DNA of 64,000 nt from Roseomonas sp. OT10. GTDB taxonomy: Bacteria > Pseudomonadota > Alphaproteobacteria > Acetobacterales > Acetobacteraceae. The first letter of the stretch is position 1. Every line of letters starts with the position of its first letter. The stretch spans positions 2,438,001-2,502,000 of the forward strand of contig NZ_CP087719.1 of the NCBI RefSeq assembly GCF_020991085.1, written 5' to 3'. Below the pieces are notes generated by a model. It was not told the DNA's origin and did not search any database. It worked only from the letters and a program-made list of their open reading frames with translations. Shown piece by piece: positions 56,085 to 64,000 of the stretch. The position numbers and the translations under genes were made by a program.

Positions 56085-57166
56085 GCGAAGGCGTAGTCCC
56101 CGGCCGTCAGCCGATCGCCCGGCACGCCGCCGGCACTGACCGCGAGCTGTCCCAGGGGCCGGCCGAACCCGTCCCGGACCTCGTAGAGATGCGCCTCGCC
56201 GATGGTGCCCACCCAGGCCAGCGCGGCGTTCTCGCCGAAGCCTTCGAACCGGATCATGTCCCCGCCCGCGACGCCGGCCCCCTCGAAGTCGAGAATCCGG
56301 TCCACCTCGCCGGACAGCGCCAGGTCGCTGGCGGCGAAGAGGAAAGTGTCCTGCCCCGCGCCCCCCGCGACGCGATCCACCCCGGCGCCGCCGGTGATGA
56401 GATCGCTGCCGTCGCCGCCGAGGATCACGTCGTCGCCCATGCCGCCGTTCAGCGCATCGTTGTCCCGGCCGCCGATGAGCGTGTCCGCCCCGTCCAGCCC
56501 GGCCAGCAGCACGCGCCCGGTGGCGGCGGAGTGGTCCATGGCATCCGCCCCTGCGCCGCCACGGAGGTAGAGGGGCGTGGCGGGGCCGGCGGTGGGCGTG
56601 ACCGTCAGCCTGACCGCCTGCTGCGCCTGGGGACCGGCCGCGGTCAGGTAGACAAGGCTGAAGCTGTCGTCGCCGACATAGTCGGGATCGGGGGTATAGA
56701 CGATCCGCTCCCCCGGCCCGCCCGGGACGGCTTCCAGCGTGACCGTGCCATGGGCGGGCTGGGTGAACACCGTCCGGCCGCCAGAAGCGGCGAGGTCGTT
56801 GGTGGCGACGACGATGGGGCTGTCCTCGGCGAGGGTCACGTCCAGCGTGGCCATGCGCCTCAGGTCGATGGTCACGGTCGCCGTGGCCGTCCCGCCGGCA
56901 CCGTCCGAGACGGTGTAGTCGAAGCTGTCGTGGCCGAGGAAATCCAGGCCAGGGAAGTAGAGGATGGCCTGGTCCGGGATCAGCAGGACCGTCCCCTTGG
57001 CGGCGTCGCCCACGGCGACGATGGTCAGCGCGTCGCCATCGCCATCGCTGTCGTTGGCCAGGAGGTCATCGAAGGTGATGGCGAACACCCCACCATCCCC
57101 CGTGATGGTGTCGTCGCTGGCAAACGGGGCGATGTTGAGCGGGAGCTTGGTCGACGCATCCGGCAT
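56081..57166 (-). CDS. Small RTX calcium-binding protein with cadherin-like domain
   Basis: 361 residues. Residues about 15-200 hold two cadherin/VCBS-like segments (LLANDSDGDGDALTIVAVGD and PDYVGDDSF). Then about five nonapeptide RTX repeats at about 220-270: DGADTLIGGRDNDALNGG, MGDDVILGGDGSDLI and GGAGVDRVAGGAGQDTF, each GGxGxDx. Such C-terminal calcium-binding repeats mark proteins secreted by type I transporters; no N-terminal signal peptide is seen. The C-terminus ends in an acidic, non-polar tail fit for the secretion signal. The transporter genes are not in the window. The function is unknown, possibly adhesion or a small scaffold. Confidence 0.82.
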   Translation of the reverse strand: MPDASTKLPLNIAPFASDDTITGDGGVFAITFDDLLANDSDGDGDALTIVAVGDAAKGTVLLIPDQAILYFPGLDFLGHDSFDYTVSDGAGGTATATVTIDLRRMATLDVTLAEDSPIVVATNDLAASGGRTVFTQPAHGTVTLEAVPGGPGERIVYTPDPDYVGDDSFSLVYLTAAGPQAQQAVRLTVTPTAGPATPLYLRGGAGADAMDHSAATGRVLLAGLDGADTLIGGRDNDALNGGMGDDVILGGDGSDLITGGAGVDRVAGGAGQDTFLFAASDLALSGEVDRILDFEGAGVAGGDMIRFEGFGENAALAWVGTIGEAHLYEVRDGFGRPLGQLAVSAGGVPGDRLTAGDYAFA

Positions 57167-57294
57167 GGGGCACCTATCGACAGGAGCAGAGTCCCTAGCG
57201 TGCGCACCGGATTCAACACGTCAAGGTTGTGTTCATACAATTAATGCGCGAATCTCGCCACGGAGGGCGGTGGGGCCGGGCGCGGCGCCGCCCG

Positions 57295-59301
57295 TCAGGG
57301 GAACAGGGCGACGGGGTCCGCCGGCTCCGGCGCCATCCTGTCCAGGGCCATCGGCCGTACCCCGCAGGACAGCAGCCGGCCCGCCACCAGATCCATCTCG
57401 GCGGGCTGCCGCGTCCTGTCCCCGGCATCCCCGCGCGGCACCCAGACCACCGTTTCATAGCGCGCCCGCGTGAGCAGGACGCGGTAGGTGTTGCGGATGA
57501 AGTCGCGTTCCCGCGGCTGCCGCACCGCCTGCCACGCCGTGCCGACGAAGCGCCGGGCCGTCCAGCCGCCCGGTGCCGCCAGGAAGTCGCCGCCCCAGGC
57601 CAGGCCCGCCACGTCCAGCTCCAGCCCCTGGCAGGCGTATTCCGTCGCCCCGGTCTCCAAGGCATCCGAGGCCCGGACATCCGGCCAGCGGTTCAGGAAC
57701 CAGTCGGGCACGGCATCGGCGGGCACCTCCTCGCCGAAGCCCTCGCCGCGCAGCCGTCGGGCGCCGGCGCTGCGCAGGATGCCGGCGCGGCGCTCGCCCC
57801 GGGCAAGACCGCGCAGCGCGGCCCGCAATTCGGACAGGTCGCGCGTCAGGAAGACGGGCAAGCCGCCCTCCGCCGTCGCGGCGATGCGCGCCGCCTCGGC
57901 GAAGCGGCCGTCGAGCAGCGCCTCCACCCAGGGCGCGACGGCGGCGCTGCGGATGCCGCGGATCGGCACCGTCAGGTCGAGATCGGGGTCGAGCGACAAC
58001 CAGGGCGGCCGCTCCGCCGCCAGGCGCTGCGCCGGGTCGGCGCCCTCCAGCACGCGCGGGGCCGCGACCGCGCGCCACCCTCCGTCGGCCGCCAGGCAGC
58101 GGCCCCATTCCAGGAGGCCCGCCTCGCCCGTGTTGATCTCCTGCCCCTGGCCGATCAGCGCGACGACGGCGGACCAGCCCTCCGTCCGCGCCATGATCTC
58201 CAGCGTATGCGCCGGCTCGCTCGCCGTCAGCACGGCCTTGCGGCGCAGCGTGTCGCGGCCGGCCTGCGCCGCGTCCCAGGCGCGCTGCGCCTCGTCGAAG
58301 ACGATCAGCCGCTCCGGCGGCGGGCGGCGCTGCGGGTCGGTGGCGTGCTCGGCCAGGAAGGCATGCACGTTCTGCAGCGCCATGCGCACGCGCCGCTCCG
58401 CCTCGCCGCGCCCGCATTCGCCGCGCGCCACCGCATCGCGCGCCAGGGCCGCGCGCAGCACCGCGACCAGCGGCGCGTTGCCGGTGAGGAAGGCGGCGCC
58501 GTCCTGGCGCGCCGCGCCGAAGACGGCGTTCAGCCCGCAAAGCGTCTTGCCGGCGCCAGGAATGCCGGTGACGAAGATCACCACCCTCGCGCCGTCGCGC
58601 CGGGCAGCCTCCAGCGCGCGGCCGATCGCTGCGGTGGTGCGCGTCAGGTTGGCGGCATCCGAGCGCGCCGCGGCGATCTCCGCCACGCCATGGCGGGCGT
58701 AGAGCATGGTCGCCGCCTCCACGATGGTCGGCACCGGCCGGTAGGCAGCCGCGAGCCAGGCGGCACCGTCGAGCGGCGCGGACGGCGGCGGGATGCTGGA
58801 TTGCACCCAGCGCAGCAGGCCCGGCAGGCCGCTGGCGCCGGTGCGCAGCGCCGGCACCACGCCGTGCCAGAGCAGCACCGGCTGCACCGGCCGCGGATCG
58901 GGGCCAAGCTGCGGCACGAGGATCGGCACGATCGGATGCGCCCGGCTGCCGGCATGGAAGTCGCGCAGGTCCAGCGCATAATCCTCGACCTGCCGCAGGT
59001 CGGCGGCGGAGAAGCCCTCCCCCTTGAACTCCAGCACGAGGATGGCGCGGTCGGTCAGGACCACGGCATCGATGCGCTTCTCCAGCCGCAGCAGCTCGTA
59101 CTCGAAGGCCACCGTCCAGCCTTCGCCGCCACAGGCCGCGACGGCATCGCGCAGCACCGCCGCCGCGGCTTCCCAGGCGGCAAGCTGGGCATAGGTGGCA
59201 TCGAGGCCGCGCCGCGCCTGGGCGGCGGAGAGGCGGGCGGAGATGTCGGCCGGATCGGCCGCCCGCAGCGCCGCGCCCGTGCAGGAGAGCCACGCCCTCA
59301 T
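57295..59301 (-). CDS. DUF2075 helicase with N-terminal nuclease-like domain
   Basis: 668 residues from ATG 59301; the frame continues upstream through the next gene by chance. Residues about 60-115 resemble a PD-(D/E)xK nuclease: Glu68, Asp78 in KRIDAVVLT, Glu91 and Lys93 in LVLEFKGEG and Gln104 in DLRQVEDYA. The DUF2075 ATPase then has Walker A GIPGAGKT (246-253), Walker B LIVFDEAQ (333-338) and, near 604-612, a superfamily I-like VLLTRAR segment. DUF2075 proteins are found as single genes and near anti-phage loci. The role is not known; DNA or RNA processing in defence or repair is the likely field. Its start overlaps the stop of the downstream-lying transporter (ATGA). Confidence 0.85.
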   Translation of the reverse strand: MRAWLSCTGAALRAADPADISARLSAAQARRGLDATYAQLAAWEAAAAVLRDAVAACGGEGWTVAFEYELLRLEKRIDAVVLTDRAILVLEFKGEGFSAADLRQVEDYALDLRDFHAGSRAHPIVPILVPQLGPDPRPVQPVLLWHGVVPALRTGASGLPGLLRWVQSSIPPPSAPLDGAAWLAAAYRPVPTIVEAATMLYARHGVAEIAAARSDAANLTRTTAAIGRALEAARRDGARVVIFVTGIPGAGKTLCGLNAVFGAARQDGAAFLTGNAPLVAVLRAALARDAVARGECGRGEAERRVRMALQNVHAFLAEHATDPQRRPPPERLIVFDEAQRAWDAAQAGRDTLRRKAVLTASEPAHTLEIMARTEGWSAVVALIGQGQEINTGEAGLLEWGRCLAADGGWRAVAAPRVLEGADPAQRLAAERPPWLSLDPDLDLTVPIRGIRSAAVAPWVEALLDGRFAEAARIAATAEGGLPVFLTRDLSELRAALRGLARGERRAGILRSAGARRLRGEGFGEEVPADAVPDWFLNRWPDVRASDALETGATEYACQGLELDVAGLAWGGDFLAAPGGWTARRFVGTAWQAVRQPRERDFIRNTYRVLLTRARYETVVWVPRGDAGDRTRQPAEMDLVAGRLLSCGVRPMALDRMAPEPADPVALFP

Positions 59302-60173
59302 GTGCGCGACCGGGCCGGCCAGGTCGCGAGCAGCACGCTCGCCAGCATCAGCGCGAAGCCCAGCCCATGCGTGGCCGTCGCCGTCTCCCCCAGGAACAGC
59401 AGGGCCGACACCGCCGCCGCGGCCGGCAGGAAGGCCATGAACACCCCCGCCGTTCCCGCCGGCACCCGCACCAGCCCGGCGTACCAGAGCAGCAGGCTCA
59501 GCAGGCTCGCCGTCAGCGCGTGGAAGAGCAGCAGCCCGGCCAGGATGGGATCGGCCAGCACCGCCGCCTCGCCGGCCCAGGGCAGCCAGGCCGGCAGCAG
59601 CAGCAGCGCGGAGAAGAGCTGCATCCACAGGCTGGCGGTCACCACCGGCAGGCGCCCGACGCTGCGCTTGGCCAGCAGCGCATAGGCCGCCTCGCCGCAG
59701 ACCCCGACGAAGACCAGGGCGTTGCCCGCCAGACTGCCGCCCGCGCCGGGGGCGAGCCGCGCCAGCGTCACCGCCGCGATCCCGCCCGCCGCCAGCAGCG
59801 CCGCCAGCCAGACGCGCACCGGCAGATGCTCGCCGAGGAACAGCGCCGAGCCCAGCGCCACCACGGCCGGCAAGGTGGCGAGCACCAGCCCGCCCTCCAG
59901 CGCCGTGGTCAGGCGCAGGCCCAGCAGCAGCGCGGCATTGTAGAGCACGGTGCCGAACAGCGCCTGCCAGAACAGGTTCCCCAGGACGCCCGGGGGCGGC
60001 AGGCGGGCGCCGTCGCGCCGCAGCGCCAGCGGCAACAACACGGCGGAGGAGATGAGGCAACGCAGGCCGAGGATCATCGCGATCGGCAGCGCCCCGGCAA
60101 GCAGCTTGGCCACCGCCACATTCGCCCCGGACAGCGCCATGGCGGCGGCGAGCTGGGCGTAGGCGGTCAGCAC
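59298..60173 (-). CDS. EamA-family (DMT) transporter
   Basis: 291 residues with about ten transmembrane helices, two EamA repeats (about 5-135 and 150-285). N-terminal LTAYAQLAAAMALSGANVAV, internal FLGEHLPVRVWLAALLAAGG and the matching end FLGETATATHGLGFALMLAS. Such transporters export amino acids, nucleosides or drugs. The substrate is unknown. Its stop overlaps the DUF2075 start, so the two are translationally coupled, which is odd for a transporter and a nucleic-acid ATPase. The palindromic repeat copy 2 lies 50 bp upstream. Confidence 0.88.
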   Translation of the reverse strand: MLTAYAQLAAAMALSGANVAVAKLLAGALPIAMILGLRCLISSAVLLPLALRRDGARLPPPGVLGNLFWQALFGTVLYNAALLLGLRLTTALEGGLVLATLPAVVALGSALFLGEHLPVRVWLAALLAAGGIAAVTLARLAPGAGGSLAGNALVFVGVCGEAAYALLAKRSVGRLPVVTASLWMQLFSALLLLPAWLPWAGEAAVLADPILAGLLLFHALTASLLSLLLWYAGLVRVPAGTAGVFMAFLPAAAAVSALLFLGETATATHGLGFALMLASVLLATWPARSRT

Positions 60174-60222
60174 GATCGCGGCGACACGGCCGCCGGCGGC
60201 TGCCGCGGCAGGAGGCGGGCCT

Positions 60223-60262
60223 GGAGCATGCCCGGTTCACAGTCGTTCACCACGGATGCTCC
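60223..60262. repeat. Palindromic repeat, copy 2 (GAGCAT..CCGGTTCACAG type)
   Basis: GGAGCAT and ATGCTCC form outer arms round CCGGTTCACAGTCGTTCACC. It shares GAGCAT-NN-CCGGTTCACAG with the copy at 56040, while the right arm is different. It lies between the EamA gene and the DUF482 gene. Confidence 0.5.
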
Positions 60263-60323
60263 GGCCTGTCGATGGATGAAGGGACGCACGCCGCCGGACG
60301 ATGCCGCCGTTCGGTGATCCGAC

Positions 60324-61484
60324 CTAGCCCTCCCCCTCCCGCCGGAACGGCGACGCCTCGGCCAGCGCCGCCATCTCCGCCCGCATCGCCGGCCGCTCGC
60401 GCTCCAGGAAGTCCGACACGGCGCGGCGCAGCCCCGCATGCCCGATCCAGTGCGCCGAGTAGGTCGGCTGCGGCAGGTAGCCGCGCTGGATCTTGTGCTC
60501 GCCCTGCGCCCCCGCCTCGACCCGCGCCAGGCCCTGCGCGATCGCGAAGTCCATCGCCTGGTAGTAGCAGAGCTCGAAGTGCAGGAACGGCGCCTCCACC
60601 AGGCTGCCCCAGTTGCGGCCGAACAGCGTGTCCGTTCCCATCAGGTTCAGCGCGCCCGCGACCATCTCGCCATCCCGTTCGGCGATCATCAGCACCACGC
60701 GGTCGCCCAGGCGTTCGCCCAGCAGCGGCCAGAAGCGCCCGGTGATGTAGGGGCTGCCCCATTTCCGGTCGGCGGTGTGCAGGTAGCAGCGGTGAAAGGT
60801 CTTCCACTGCGCCGCCGTGACCTCGCTGCCGCGCAGCGCGCGGAAGGCCAGGCCGGCCGACTGCGCGTCGCGCCGCTCGCGCCGGAGCACCTTGCGCTTG
60901 CGGCTGGAGAGCGCACCGAGGAAGTCGTCGAAGCCGGCGTAGCCCGGATTCTCCCAGTGGAACTGGGTGCCGAGTCGCCGCAGCCAGCCGGCCTCGCCCA
61001 GCGCCTCCCACTCGGCGCCGGTGCAGAAGGTGACGTGGCAGGAGGACAGGTCCAGCTCGCCCGTCACCTGCCGCAACGCCTGCGCCAGGGCGGCGGGCGG
61101 CAGGCCGGAGCCGGGGCGCGTCAGCAGGCGCGGCCCGGGCACCGGGCTGAACGGCACCGCCACCAGCAGCTTGGGGTAATACCGCCCGCCCGCCTGCTCG
61201 AAGGCATGGGCCCAGGCGTGGTCGAAGACGTACTCGCCATAGGAATGCGCCTTGGCATAGGCCGGCGCCACGGCCAGCAGCCGCCCGTCCGGCCCGCGCA
61301 GCGCGGCGTGCTGCGGCAGCCAGCCGCTGCGCCCGCCGACCGAGCCGCTTTCCTCCAGGGCGAGGAGAAAGGCATGGGAGACGAAGGGGTTGTCCGGCCC
61401 GGCGCAGGCATCCCAGTCGGCCGGCGGAATCGCGGCGATCTTCGGATGCAGGGAGAGGGTCAGCTCAGGCGTGCCGTCGGGCAT
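60324..61484 (-). CDS. DUF482 GNAT-fold acyltransferase-like protein
   Basis: 386 residues from ATG 61484; the frame upstream is low-complexity. It matches COG3146/DUF482: PADWDACAGPDNPFVSHAFL, EYVFDHAWAHAFEQAGGRYYP, FDDFLGALSSRKRKVLRRER and VEAGAQGEHKIQRGYLP. The fold is a GNAT-like acyltransferase related to the Fem peptidoglycan-bridge enzymes; the reaction is not known. Cytoplasmic. It starts upstream of the repeat copy 2 and is downstream of the NTF2-like gene by 78 bp. Confidence 0.85.
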   Translation of the reverse strand: MPDGTPELTLSLHPKIAAIPPADWDACAGPDNPFVSHAFLLALEESGSVGGRSGWLPQHAALRGPDGRLLAVAPAYAKAHSYGEYVFDHAWAHAFEQAGGRYYPKLLVAVPFSPVPGPRLLTRPGSGLPPAALAQALRQVTGELDLSSCHVTFCTGAEWEALGEAGWLRRLGTQFHWENPGYAGFDDFLGALSSRKRKVLRRERRDAQSAGLAFRALRGSEVTAAQWKTFHRCYLHTADRKWGSPYITGRFWPLLGERLGDRVVLMIAERDGEMVAGALNLMGTDTLFGRNWGSLVEAPFLHFELCYYQAMDFAIAQGLARVEAGAQGEHKIQRGYLPQPTYSAHWIGHAGLRRAVSDFLERERPAMRAEMAALAEASPFRREGEG

Positions 61485-61562
61485 TCGGGAAATGTGCGCC
61501 GCAGCATGGCCAGCGCAAGCCACTCCTGCGCGACGGGCCGGCGGCCGCCCGCCCACGGGAGG

Positions 61563-61940
61563 TCACCCGGCGAAGGCCGCGAAATCCGCCACCGCTTCCA
61601 CCGCCGCGATCCGGTCGCCCGCGATGGTCCAGAGGTGCTGGAAGGGAACCTGCCCCTCCCGCCCATCGGCATGCCCGGCCTCGTAATGCCCGGTCACCAC
61701 CAGCCGTCCATCCGCCAGCGGGGCGAAGGCGGAGGGCCGGATCCTCCAGACCGGGAAGGTCCGGCGGAGGGTGGGGAAGAACACCCCCTCGACCTCCGCC
61801 CGCCCGCGCCAGGAGGTGCGCGGGACGGGATAGCCCGGGGATACCTCCCAGACGACATCCCCGGCCAGCAGGCCGTGGTCGCCGCTGTCCATCCAGCGGC
61901 GGAGCAGCGCCTCGGCCGGGGACATCGCGGCCGGCGTCAC
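61563..61940 (-). CDS. NTF2-like / SnoaL-like protein
   Basis: 125 residues from GTG 61940, which overlaps the RidA stop as GTGA; an ATG at 61925 is a possible later start. The sequence has the cone-shaped alpha+beta NTF2 layout: PAEALLRRWMDSGDHGLLA, VWEVSPGYPVPRTSWRGRAE and GRLVVTGHYEAGHADGREG. Family members are isomerases, dehydratases or binding proteins. No catalytic residues can be assigned with confidence. It is translationally coupled to ridA. Confidence 0.7.
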   Translation of the reverse strand: MTPAAMSPAEALLRRWMDSGDHGLLAGDVVWEVSPGYPVPRTSWRGRAEVEGVFFPTLRRTFPVWRIRPSAFAPLADGRLVVTGHYEAGHADGREGQVPFQHLWTIAGDRIAAVEAVADFAAFAG

Positions 61941-62404
61941 TGGACCTCGAACATCGCCTCGACCTCGACGGCCGCGTCCATGGGCAGGGAGGCGACGCCG
62001 ATCGTCGAGCGGGTGTGGCGCCCGGCATCGCCGAACACCGCCACGGCGAGGTCGGAGGCGCCGTTCATCACGGTCGCATGCTGGGTATAGGCGGGATCGC
62101 AGGCGATGAAGCCGCCGAGGCGGACGACCCGGACGATCCGGTCCAGATCCCCCTCCAGCGCCAGCTTCGCCTGCGCCAGCACGTTGATGAGGCAGAGCTG
62201 CGCGGCGACCTGGCCATCCTCCAGCGTCACCGTCTGCCCGAGCTTGCCGGTATAGGCGATCTTGCCGTCCCGGAACGGGATCTGGCCGGAGACGACCAGC
62301 AGGTCCCCGCTGCGGACGGTGGGCACATAGTTCGCCACGGGCTTGGCCGCCTCGGGCAGGGCGATCCCCAACTCCTTCAGGCGGGCGTCGATGGTTCCGG
62401 CCAT
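61937..62404 (-). CDS. RidA-family enamine/imine deaminase
   Basis: 155 residues from ATG 62404, with AAAGGA upstream. It matches the RidA/YjgF family (the larger YjgH/TdcF-type group): RLKELGIALPEAAKPVANYV, LVVSGQIPF, TLEDGQVAAQLCLINVLAQA and GDAGRHTRSTIGVASLP, where the Arg binds the carboxylate of the imine. It hydrolyses reactive 2-aminoacrylate-like imines made by PLP enzymes. Cytoplasmic. Its stop overlaps the NTF2-like gene. Confidence 0.93.
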   Translation of the reverse strand: MAGTIDARLKELGIALPEAAKPVANYVPTVRSGDLLVVSGQIPFRDGKIAYTGKLGQTVTLEDGQVAAQLCLINVLAQAKLALEGDLDRIVRVVRLGGFIACDPAYTQHATVMNGASDLAVAVFGDAGRHTRSTIGVASLPMDAAVEVEAMFEVQ

Positions 62405-62564
62405 GGAGGTCCTTTCATCTGTGGCGGCGGGGCGCATCCTGGCACGCCGCCGCCGGCCCGGTCAGGCCCGGCCCCTTGCCGACCCCGCTACCCCTGATCT
62501 CCACCGGCGCGGCGCCTGACCGCACGGGCCACGCCCCGGGCGATCCCGCCGGACATGCGACAGC

Positions 62565-63989
62565 CTACCCCACCAGCCGCAGGGCGCGGCGGCGCGGCCG
62601 CGGGCCCGGCCCCGCCGCGCCGGGGCCGCCCAGCGGGAGGAGCGGCTGCTGCTGCCCCGGCGAGCCGGCCGATTCGGCGGCGCACTCCTCCTCGGCCGGA
62701 TCGGCCAGGGGCGGAAGGTCGAGGTACTCGAGCGCCAGCCGGCGGAACGCCCAGTCCAGGATGGAGCTGGCCCGCAGGATGGACGGGTCGCCCTCCACCG
62801 CGCCGGCCGGGCCGAAGCGCGTATAGGCATGCGCCTGCACCAGCTCCGCCAGCGGCACGCCGCGCGCGAGGGCGAGGGACACCGTCTGGCACAGCGCGTC
62901 GAGCAGGCCACGGAACGCCGCCCCATCCTTGGCGAGGTTCAGCGAGATCTCGGCCAGCGTCCCGTCCGGATGGTCGGTCGCGTGCAGGGTCACGCGGTGG
63001 CCGCCCACTGCCACCTTCCAGGCACGCCCGCGCAGGGCGCGGTGGGCGTCGACCGGGCTGGGCGCCGGCCGCGGCGCGGCGGCCGGAACGGGTGGAGCGG
63101 GGATTTCGCGCAGCCAGGGGGCCAGCACCGCGGCCATGGCGGCGCGCGCGGCCGGGCGACGCGGCGCCAGCAGCGATGCCGCCCGCGCACCGGCACGGCG
63201 CGCGGCAGCCGTCGGCACCTCGCCCAGGACCGGGTCCCGGCGGCCGGGGCCGGCGGCCGGGGCGAAGCCCGCGGATTCGGCGCCCAGCAACGCCTCCACC
63301 GCATCGGCGGGGGACAGGGCGAAGACGGATTCGTGGCGCAGCCCCGGTGCGCCGGCCGCGGCGTCCAGTGCCGCGCGGGCGGCGGCGGCGAGGCCCGGAA
63401 CGGCGGTGGCCTCCGGCGGGGCCGGCCAGTCCAGGGCCAGCGGGACACGCTCGCCCAGCGCCTCGGCGCATTCGCCGCTGGCGGCCTCGGCGGCACCCCG
63501 GGTCAGGGCCGCCACGGCGGCGGCCACGTTCCTTGCCTCCGCGCCCTCATAGTCGAGGCCGAGCCCGGCGAGCAGGCCGGCGAGATCGGCGAACCCCACC
63601 CGCAGGCGGCGCGCCTTGCCGGCGGAAAGCGCCTCCAGCCCCAGCACGGCGAGCCGCGCCGCCGCGGCATAGGCCGCCGCGTCGAAGCCGCCTTCCTCGT
63701 CCAGGAAGGCCGGCAGGTTCAGCACGAATCGGGGCGCGTCCTCGGCCTCGCCGGTCCAGACCGATTCCCCCGGGGCACCCCGCCGCAGGAGGAGCAGGGC
63801 GCGCAGGTCCGCGACCAGCGCCGCAGCGGCCTCAGGGGGCAGCAGGCCCGTCCTTGCCGCGCCCTCGGCCACGCGCTTCAGCCAGGCCTCGGCCAGCTTC
63901 GGCAGCGAGGCGGGCCGGCCGGCCGGCGCCAGGGCCGCCAGCGCATCCGCCGCCGCCTCCGCCGCGTCCCAGGCGGCGGGGATGGCCAC
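62565..63989 (-). CDS. TSCPD-domain protein, ribonucleotide-reductase-like remnant (5' end uncertain)
   Basis: At least 474 residues; the in-window start is GTG 63989 with no Shine-Dalgarno and only 11 bases above it, so the true start may lie beyond the window. Residues about 85-185 look like the class II ribonucleotide reductase barrel (LNLPAFLDEEGGFDAAAYAA, RRLRVGFADLAGLLAGLGL, YEGAEARNVAAAVAAL), but the NPCGE-type motif and the catalytic Cys residues are absent. The C-terminus (about 345-435) is a TSCPD domain: ISLNLAKDGAAFRGLLDALC, YTRFGPAGAVEGDPSILRAS and SILDWAFRRLALEYLDLPPL. A Pro/Ala linker joins them. It cannot be an active reductase; a regulatory or structural role is likely. Confidence 0.7.
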   Translation of the reverse strand: MAIPAAWDAAEAAADALAALAPAGRPASLPKLAEAWLKRVAEGAARTGLLPPEAAAALVADLRALLLLRRGAPGESVWTGEAEDAPRFVLNLPAFLDEEGGFDAAAYAAAARLAVLGLEALSAGKARRLRVGFADLAGLLAGLGLDYEGAEARNVAAAVAALTRGAAEAASGECAEALGERVPLALDWPAPPEATAVPGLAAAARAALDAAAGAPGLRHESVFALSPADAVEALLGAESAGFAPAAGPGRRDPVLGEVPTAAARRAGARAASLLAPRRPAARAAMAAVLAPWLREIPAPPVPAAAPRPAPSPVDAHRALRGRAWKVAVGGHRVTLHATDHPDGTLAEISLNLAKDGAAFRGLLDALCQTVSLALARGVPLAELVQAHAYTRFGPAGAVEGDPSILRASSILDWAFRRLALEYLDLPPLADPAEEECAAESAGSPGQQQPLLPLGGPGAAGPGPRPRRRALRLVG

Positions 63990-64000
63990 GGGGCGGGAGG

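Overview
The window is a 64-kb piece of a very GC-rich (about 70%) alphaproteobacterial chromosome. The best guess is an Acetobacteraceae/Roseomonas-like Rhodospirillales bacterium. The evidence is a clear CtrA cell-cycle regulator, a ChpT-type phosphotransferase, an ATP12-family F1 chaperone, a phasin with a PhaR-like operator, a ClpS/ClpA pair, a fused malic enzyme/phosphotransacetylase, and the high GC itself, which creates very long antisense shadow ORFs. I see no transposase, integrase, phage gene, rRNA or CRISPR array. It reads as core chromosome with some accessory genes and several small palindromic repeats.

Layout. 1-9100: the end of an ABC permease, a lipoprotein esterase, a two-gene amide-ligase/transglutaminase operon (circularly permuted ATP-grasp fused to alpha-E, then a transglutaminase), an NMT1-type binding protein with an amidohydrolase, a beta carbonic anhydrase and a nucleoside hydrolase. 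9100-18350: motility and cell-cycle block, with fliI-fliJ divergent from ctrA, and a chpT-cheA-cheW-cheY-cheB-cheR run on the minus strand, divergent from a DUF3553 gene. 18400-29300: housekeeping genes: moaA, rarA, an RluC-type pseudouridine synthase, an AsmA protein, an ATP12 chaperone, acylphosphatase, a DEAD-box helicase and an MFS transporter. 29300-38900: an alpha-hydroxy-acid oxidase with an apparent CTG start, a small lipoprotein, a catalase-like protein, an oligopeptide-type binding protein with an M20 hydrolase, lipB, tRNA-Leu(GAG) and maeB. 38900-42060: an unrecognised exported protein divergent from a VWA protein and a membrane-anchored J-domain protein. 42290-46280: UDP-sugar precursor operon (galU, ugd, phosphomannomutase) with a gamma-glutamylcyclotransferase-like gene. 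46270-53260: a large hairpin repeat, a D-threonine-aldolase-like enzyme, a D,D-carboxypeptidase, a phasin, clpS, clpA and a repeat-rich gap. 53260-64000: a PPK2 kinase, a second esterase paralogous to the first, an EEP-family hydrolase, a small RTX/cadherin-like protein, a nuclease-like/DUF2075 helicase, an EamA exporter, a DUF482 acyltransferase, an NTF2-like protein, RidA and a TSCPD protein that looks like a ribonucleotide-reductase remnant.

How the genes connect. CtrA, ChpT, the FliI/FliJ export pair and the chemotaxis operon lie within 9 kb, which suggests that cell-cycle phosphorelay and motility are genetically linked here. The galU-ugd-pgm cluster supplies UDP-glucose, UDP-glucuronate and hexose-1-phosphates for surface polysaccharide. 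The least explained parts are the ATP-grasp/alpha-E/transglutaminase operon, the exported-protein/VWA/J-domain locus, the DUF2075 protein, the TSCPD remnant, two genes whose only sensible starts are CTG, and a family of small palindromes.
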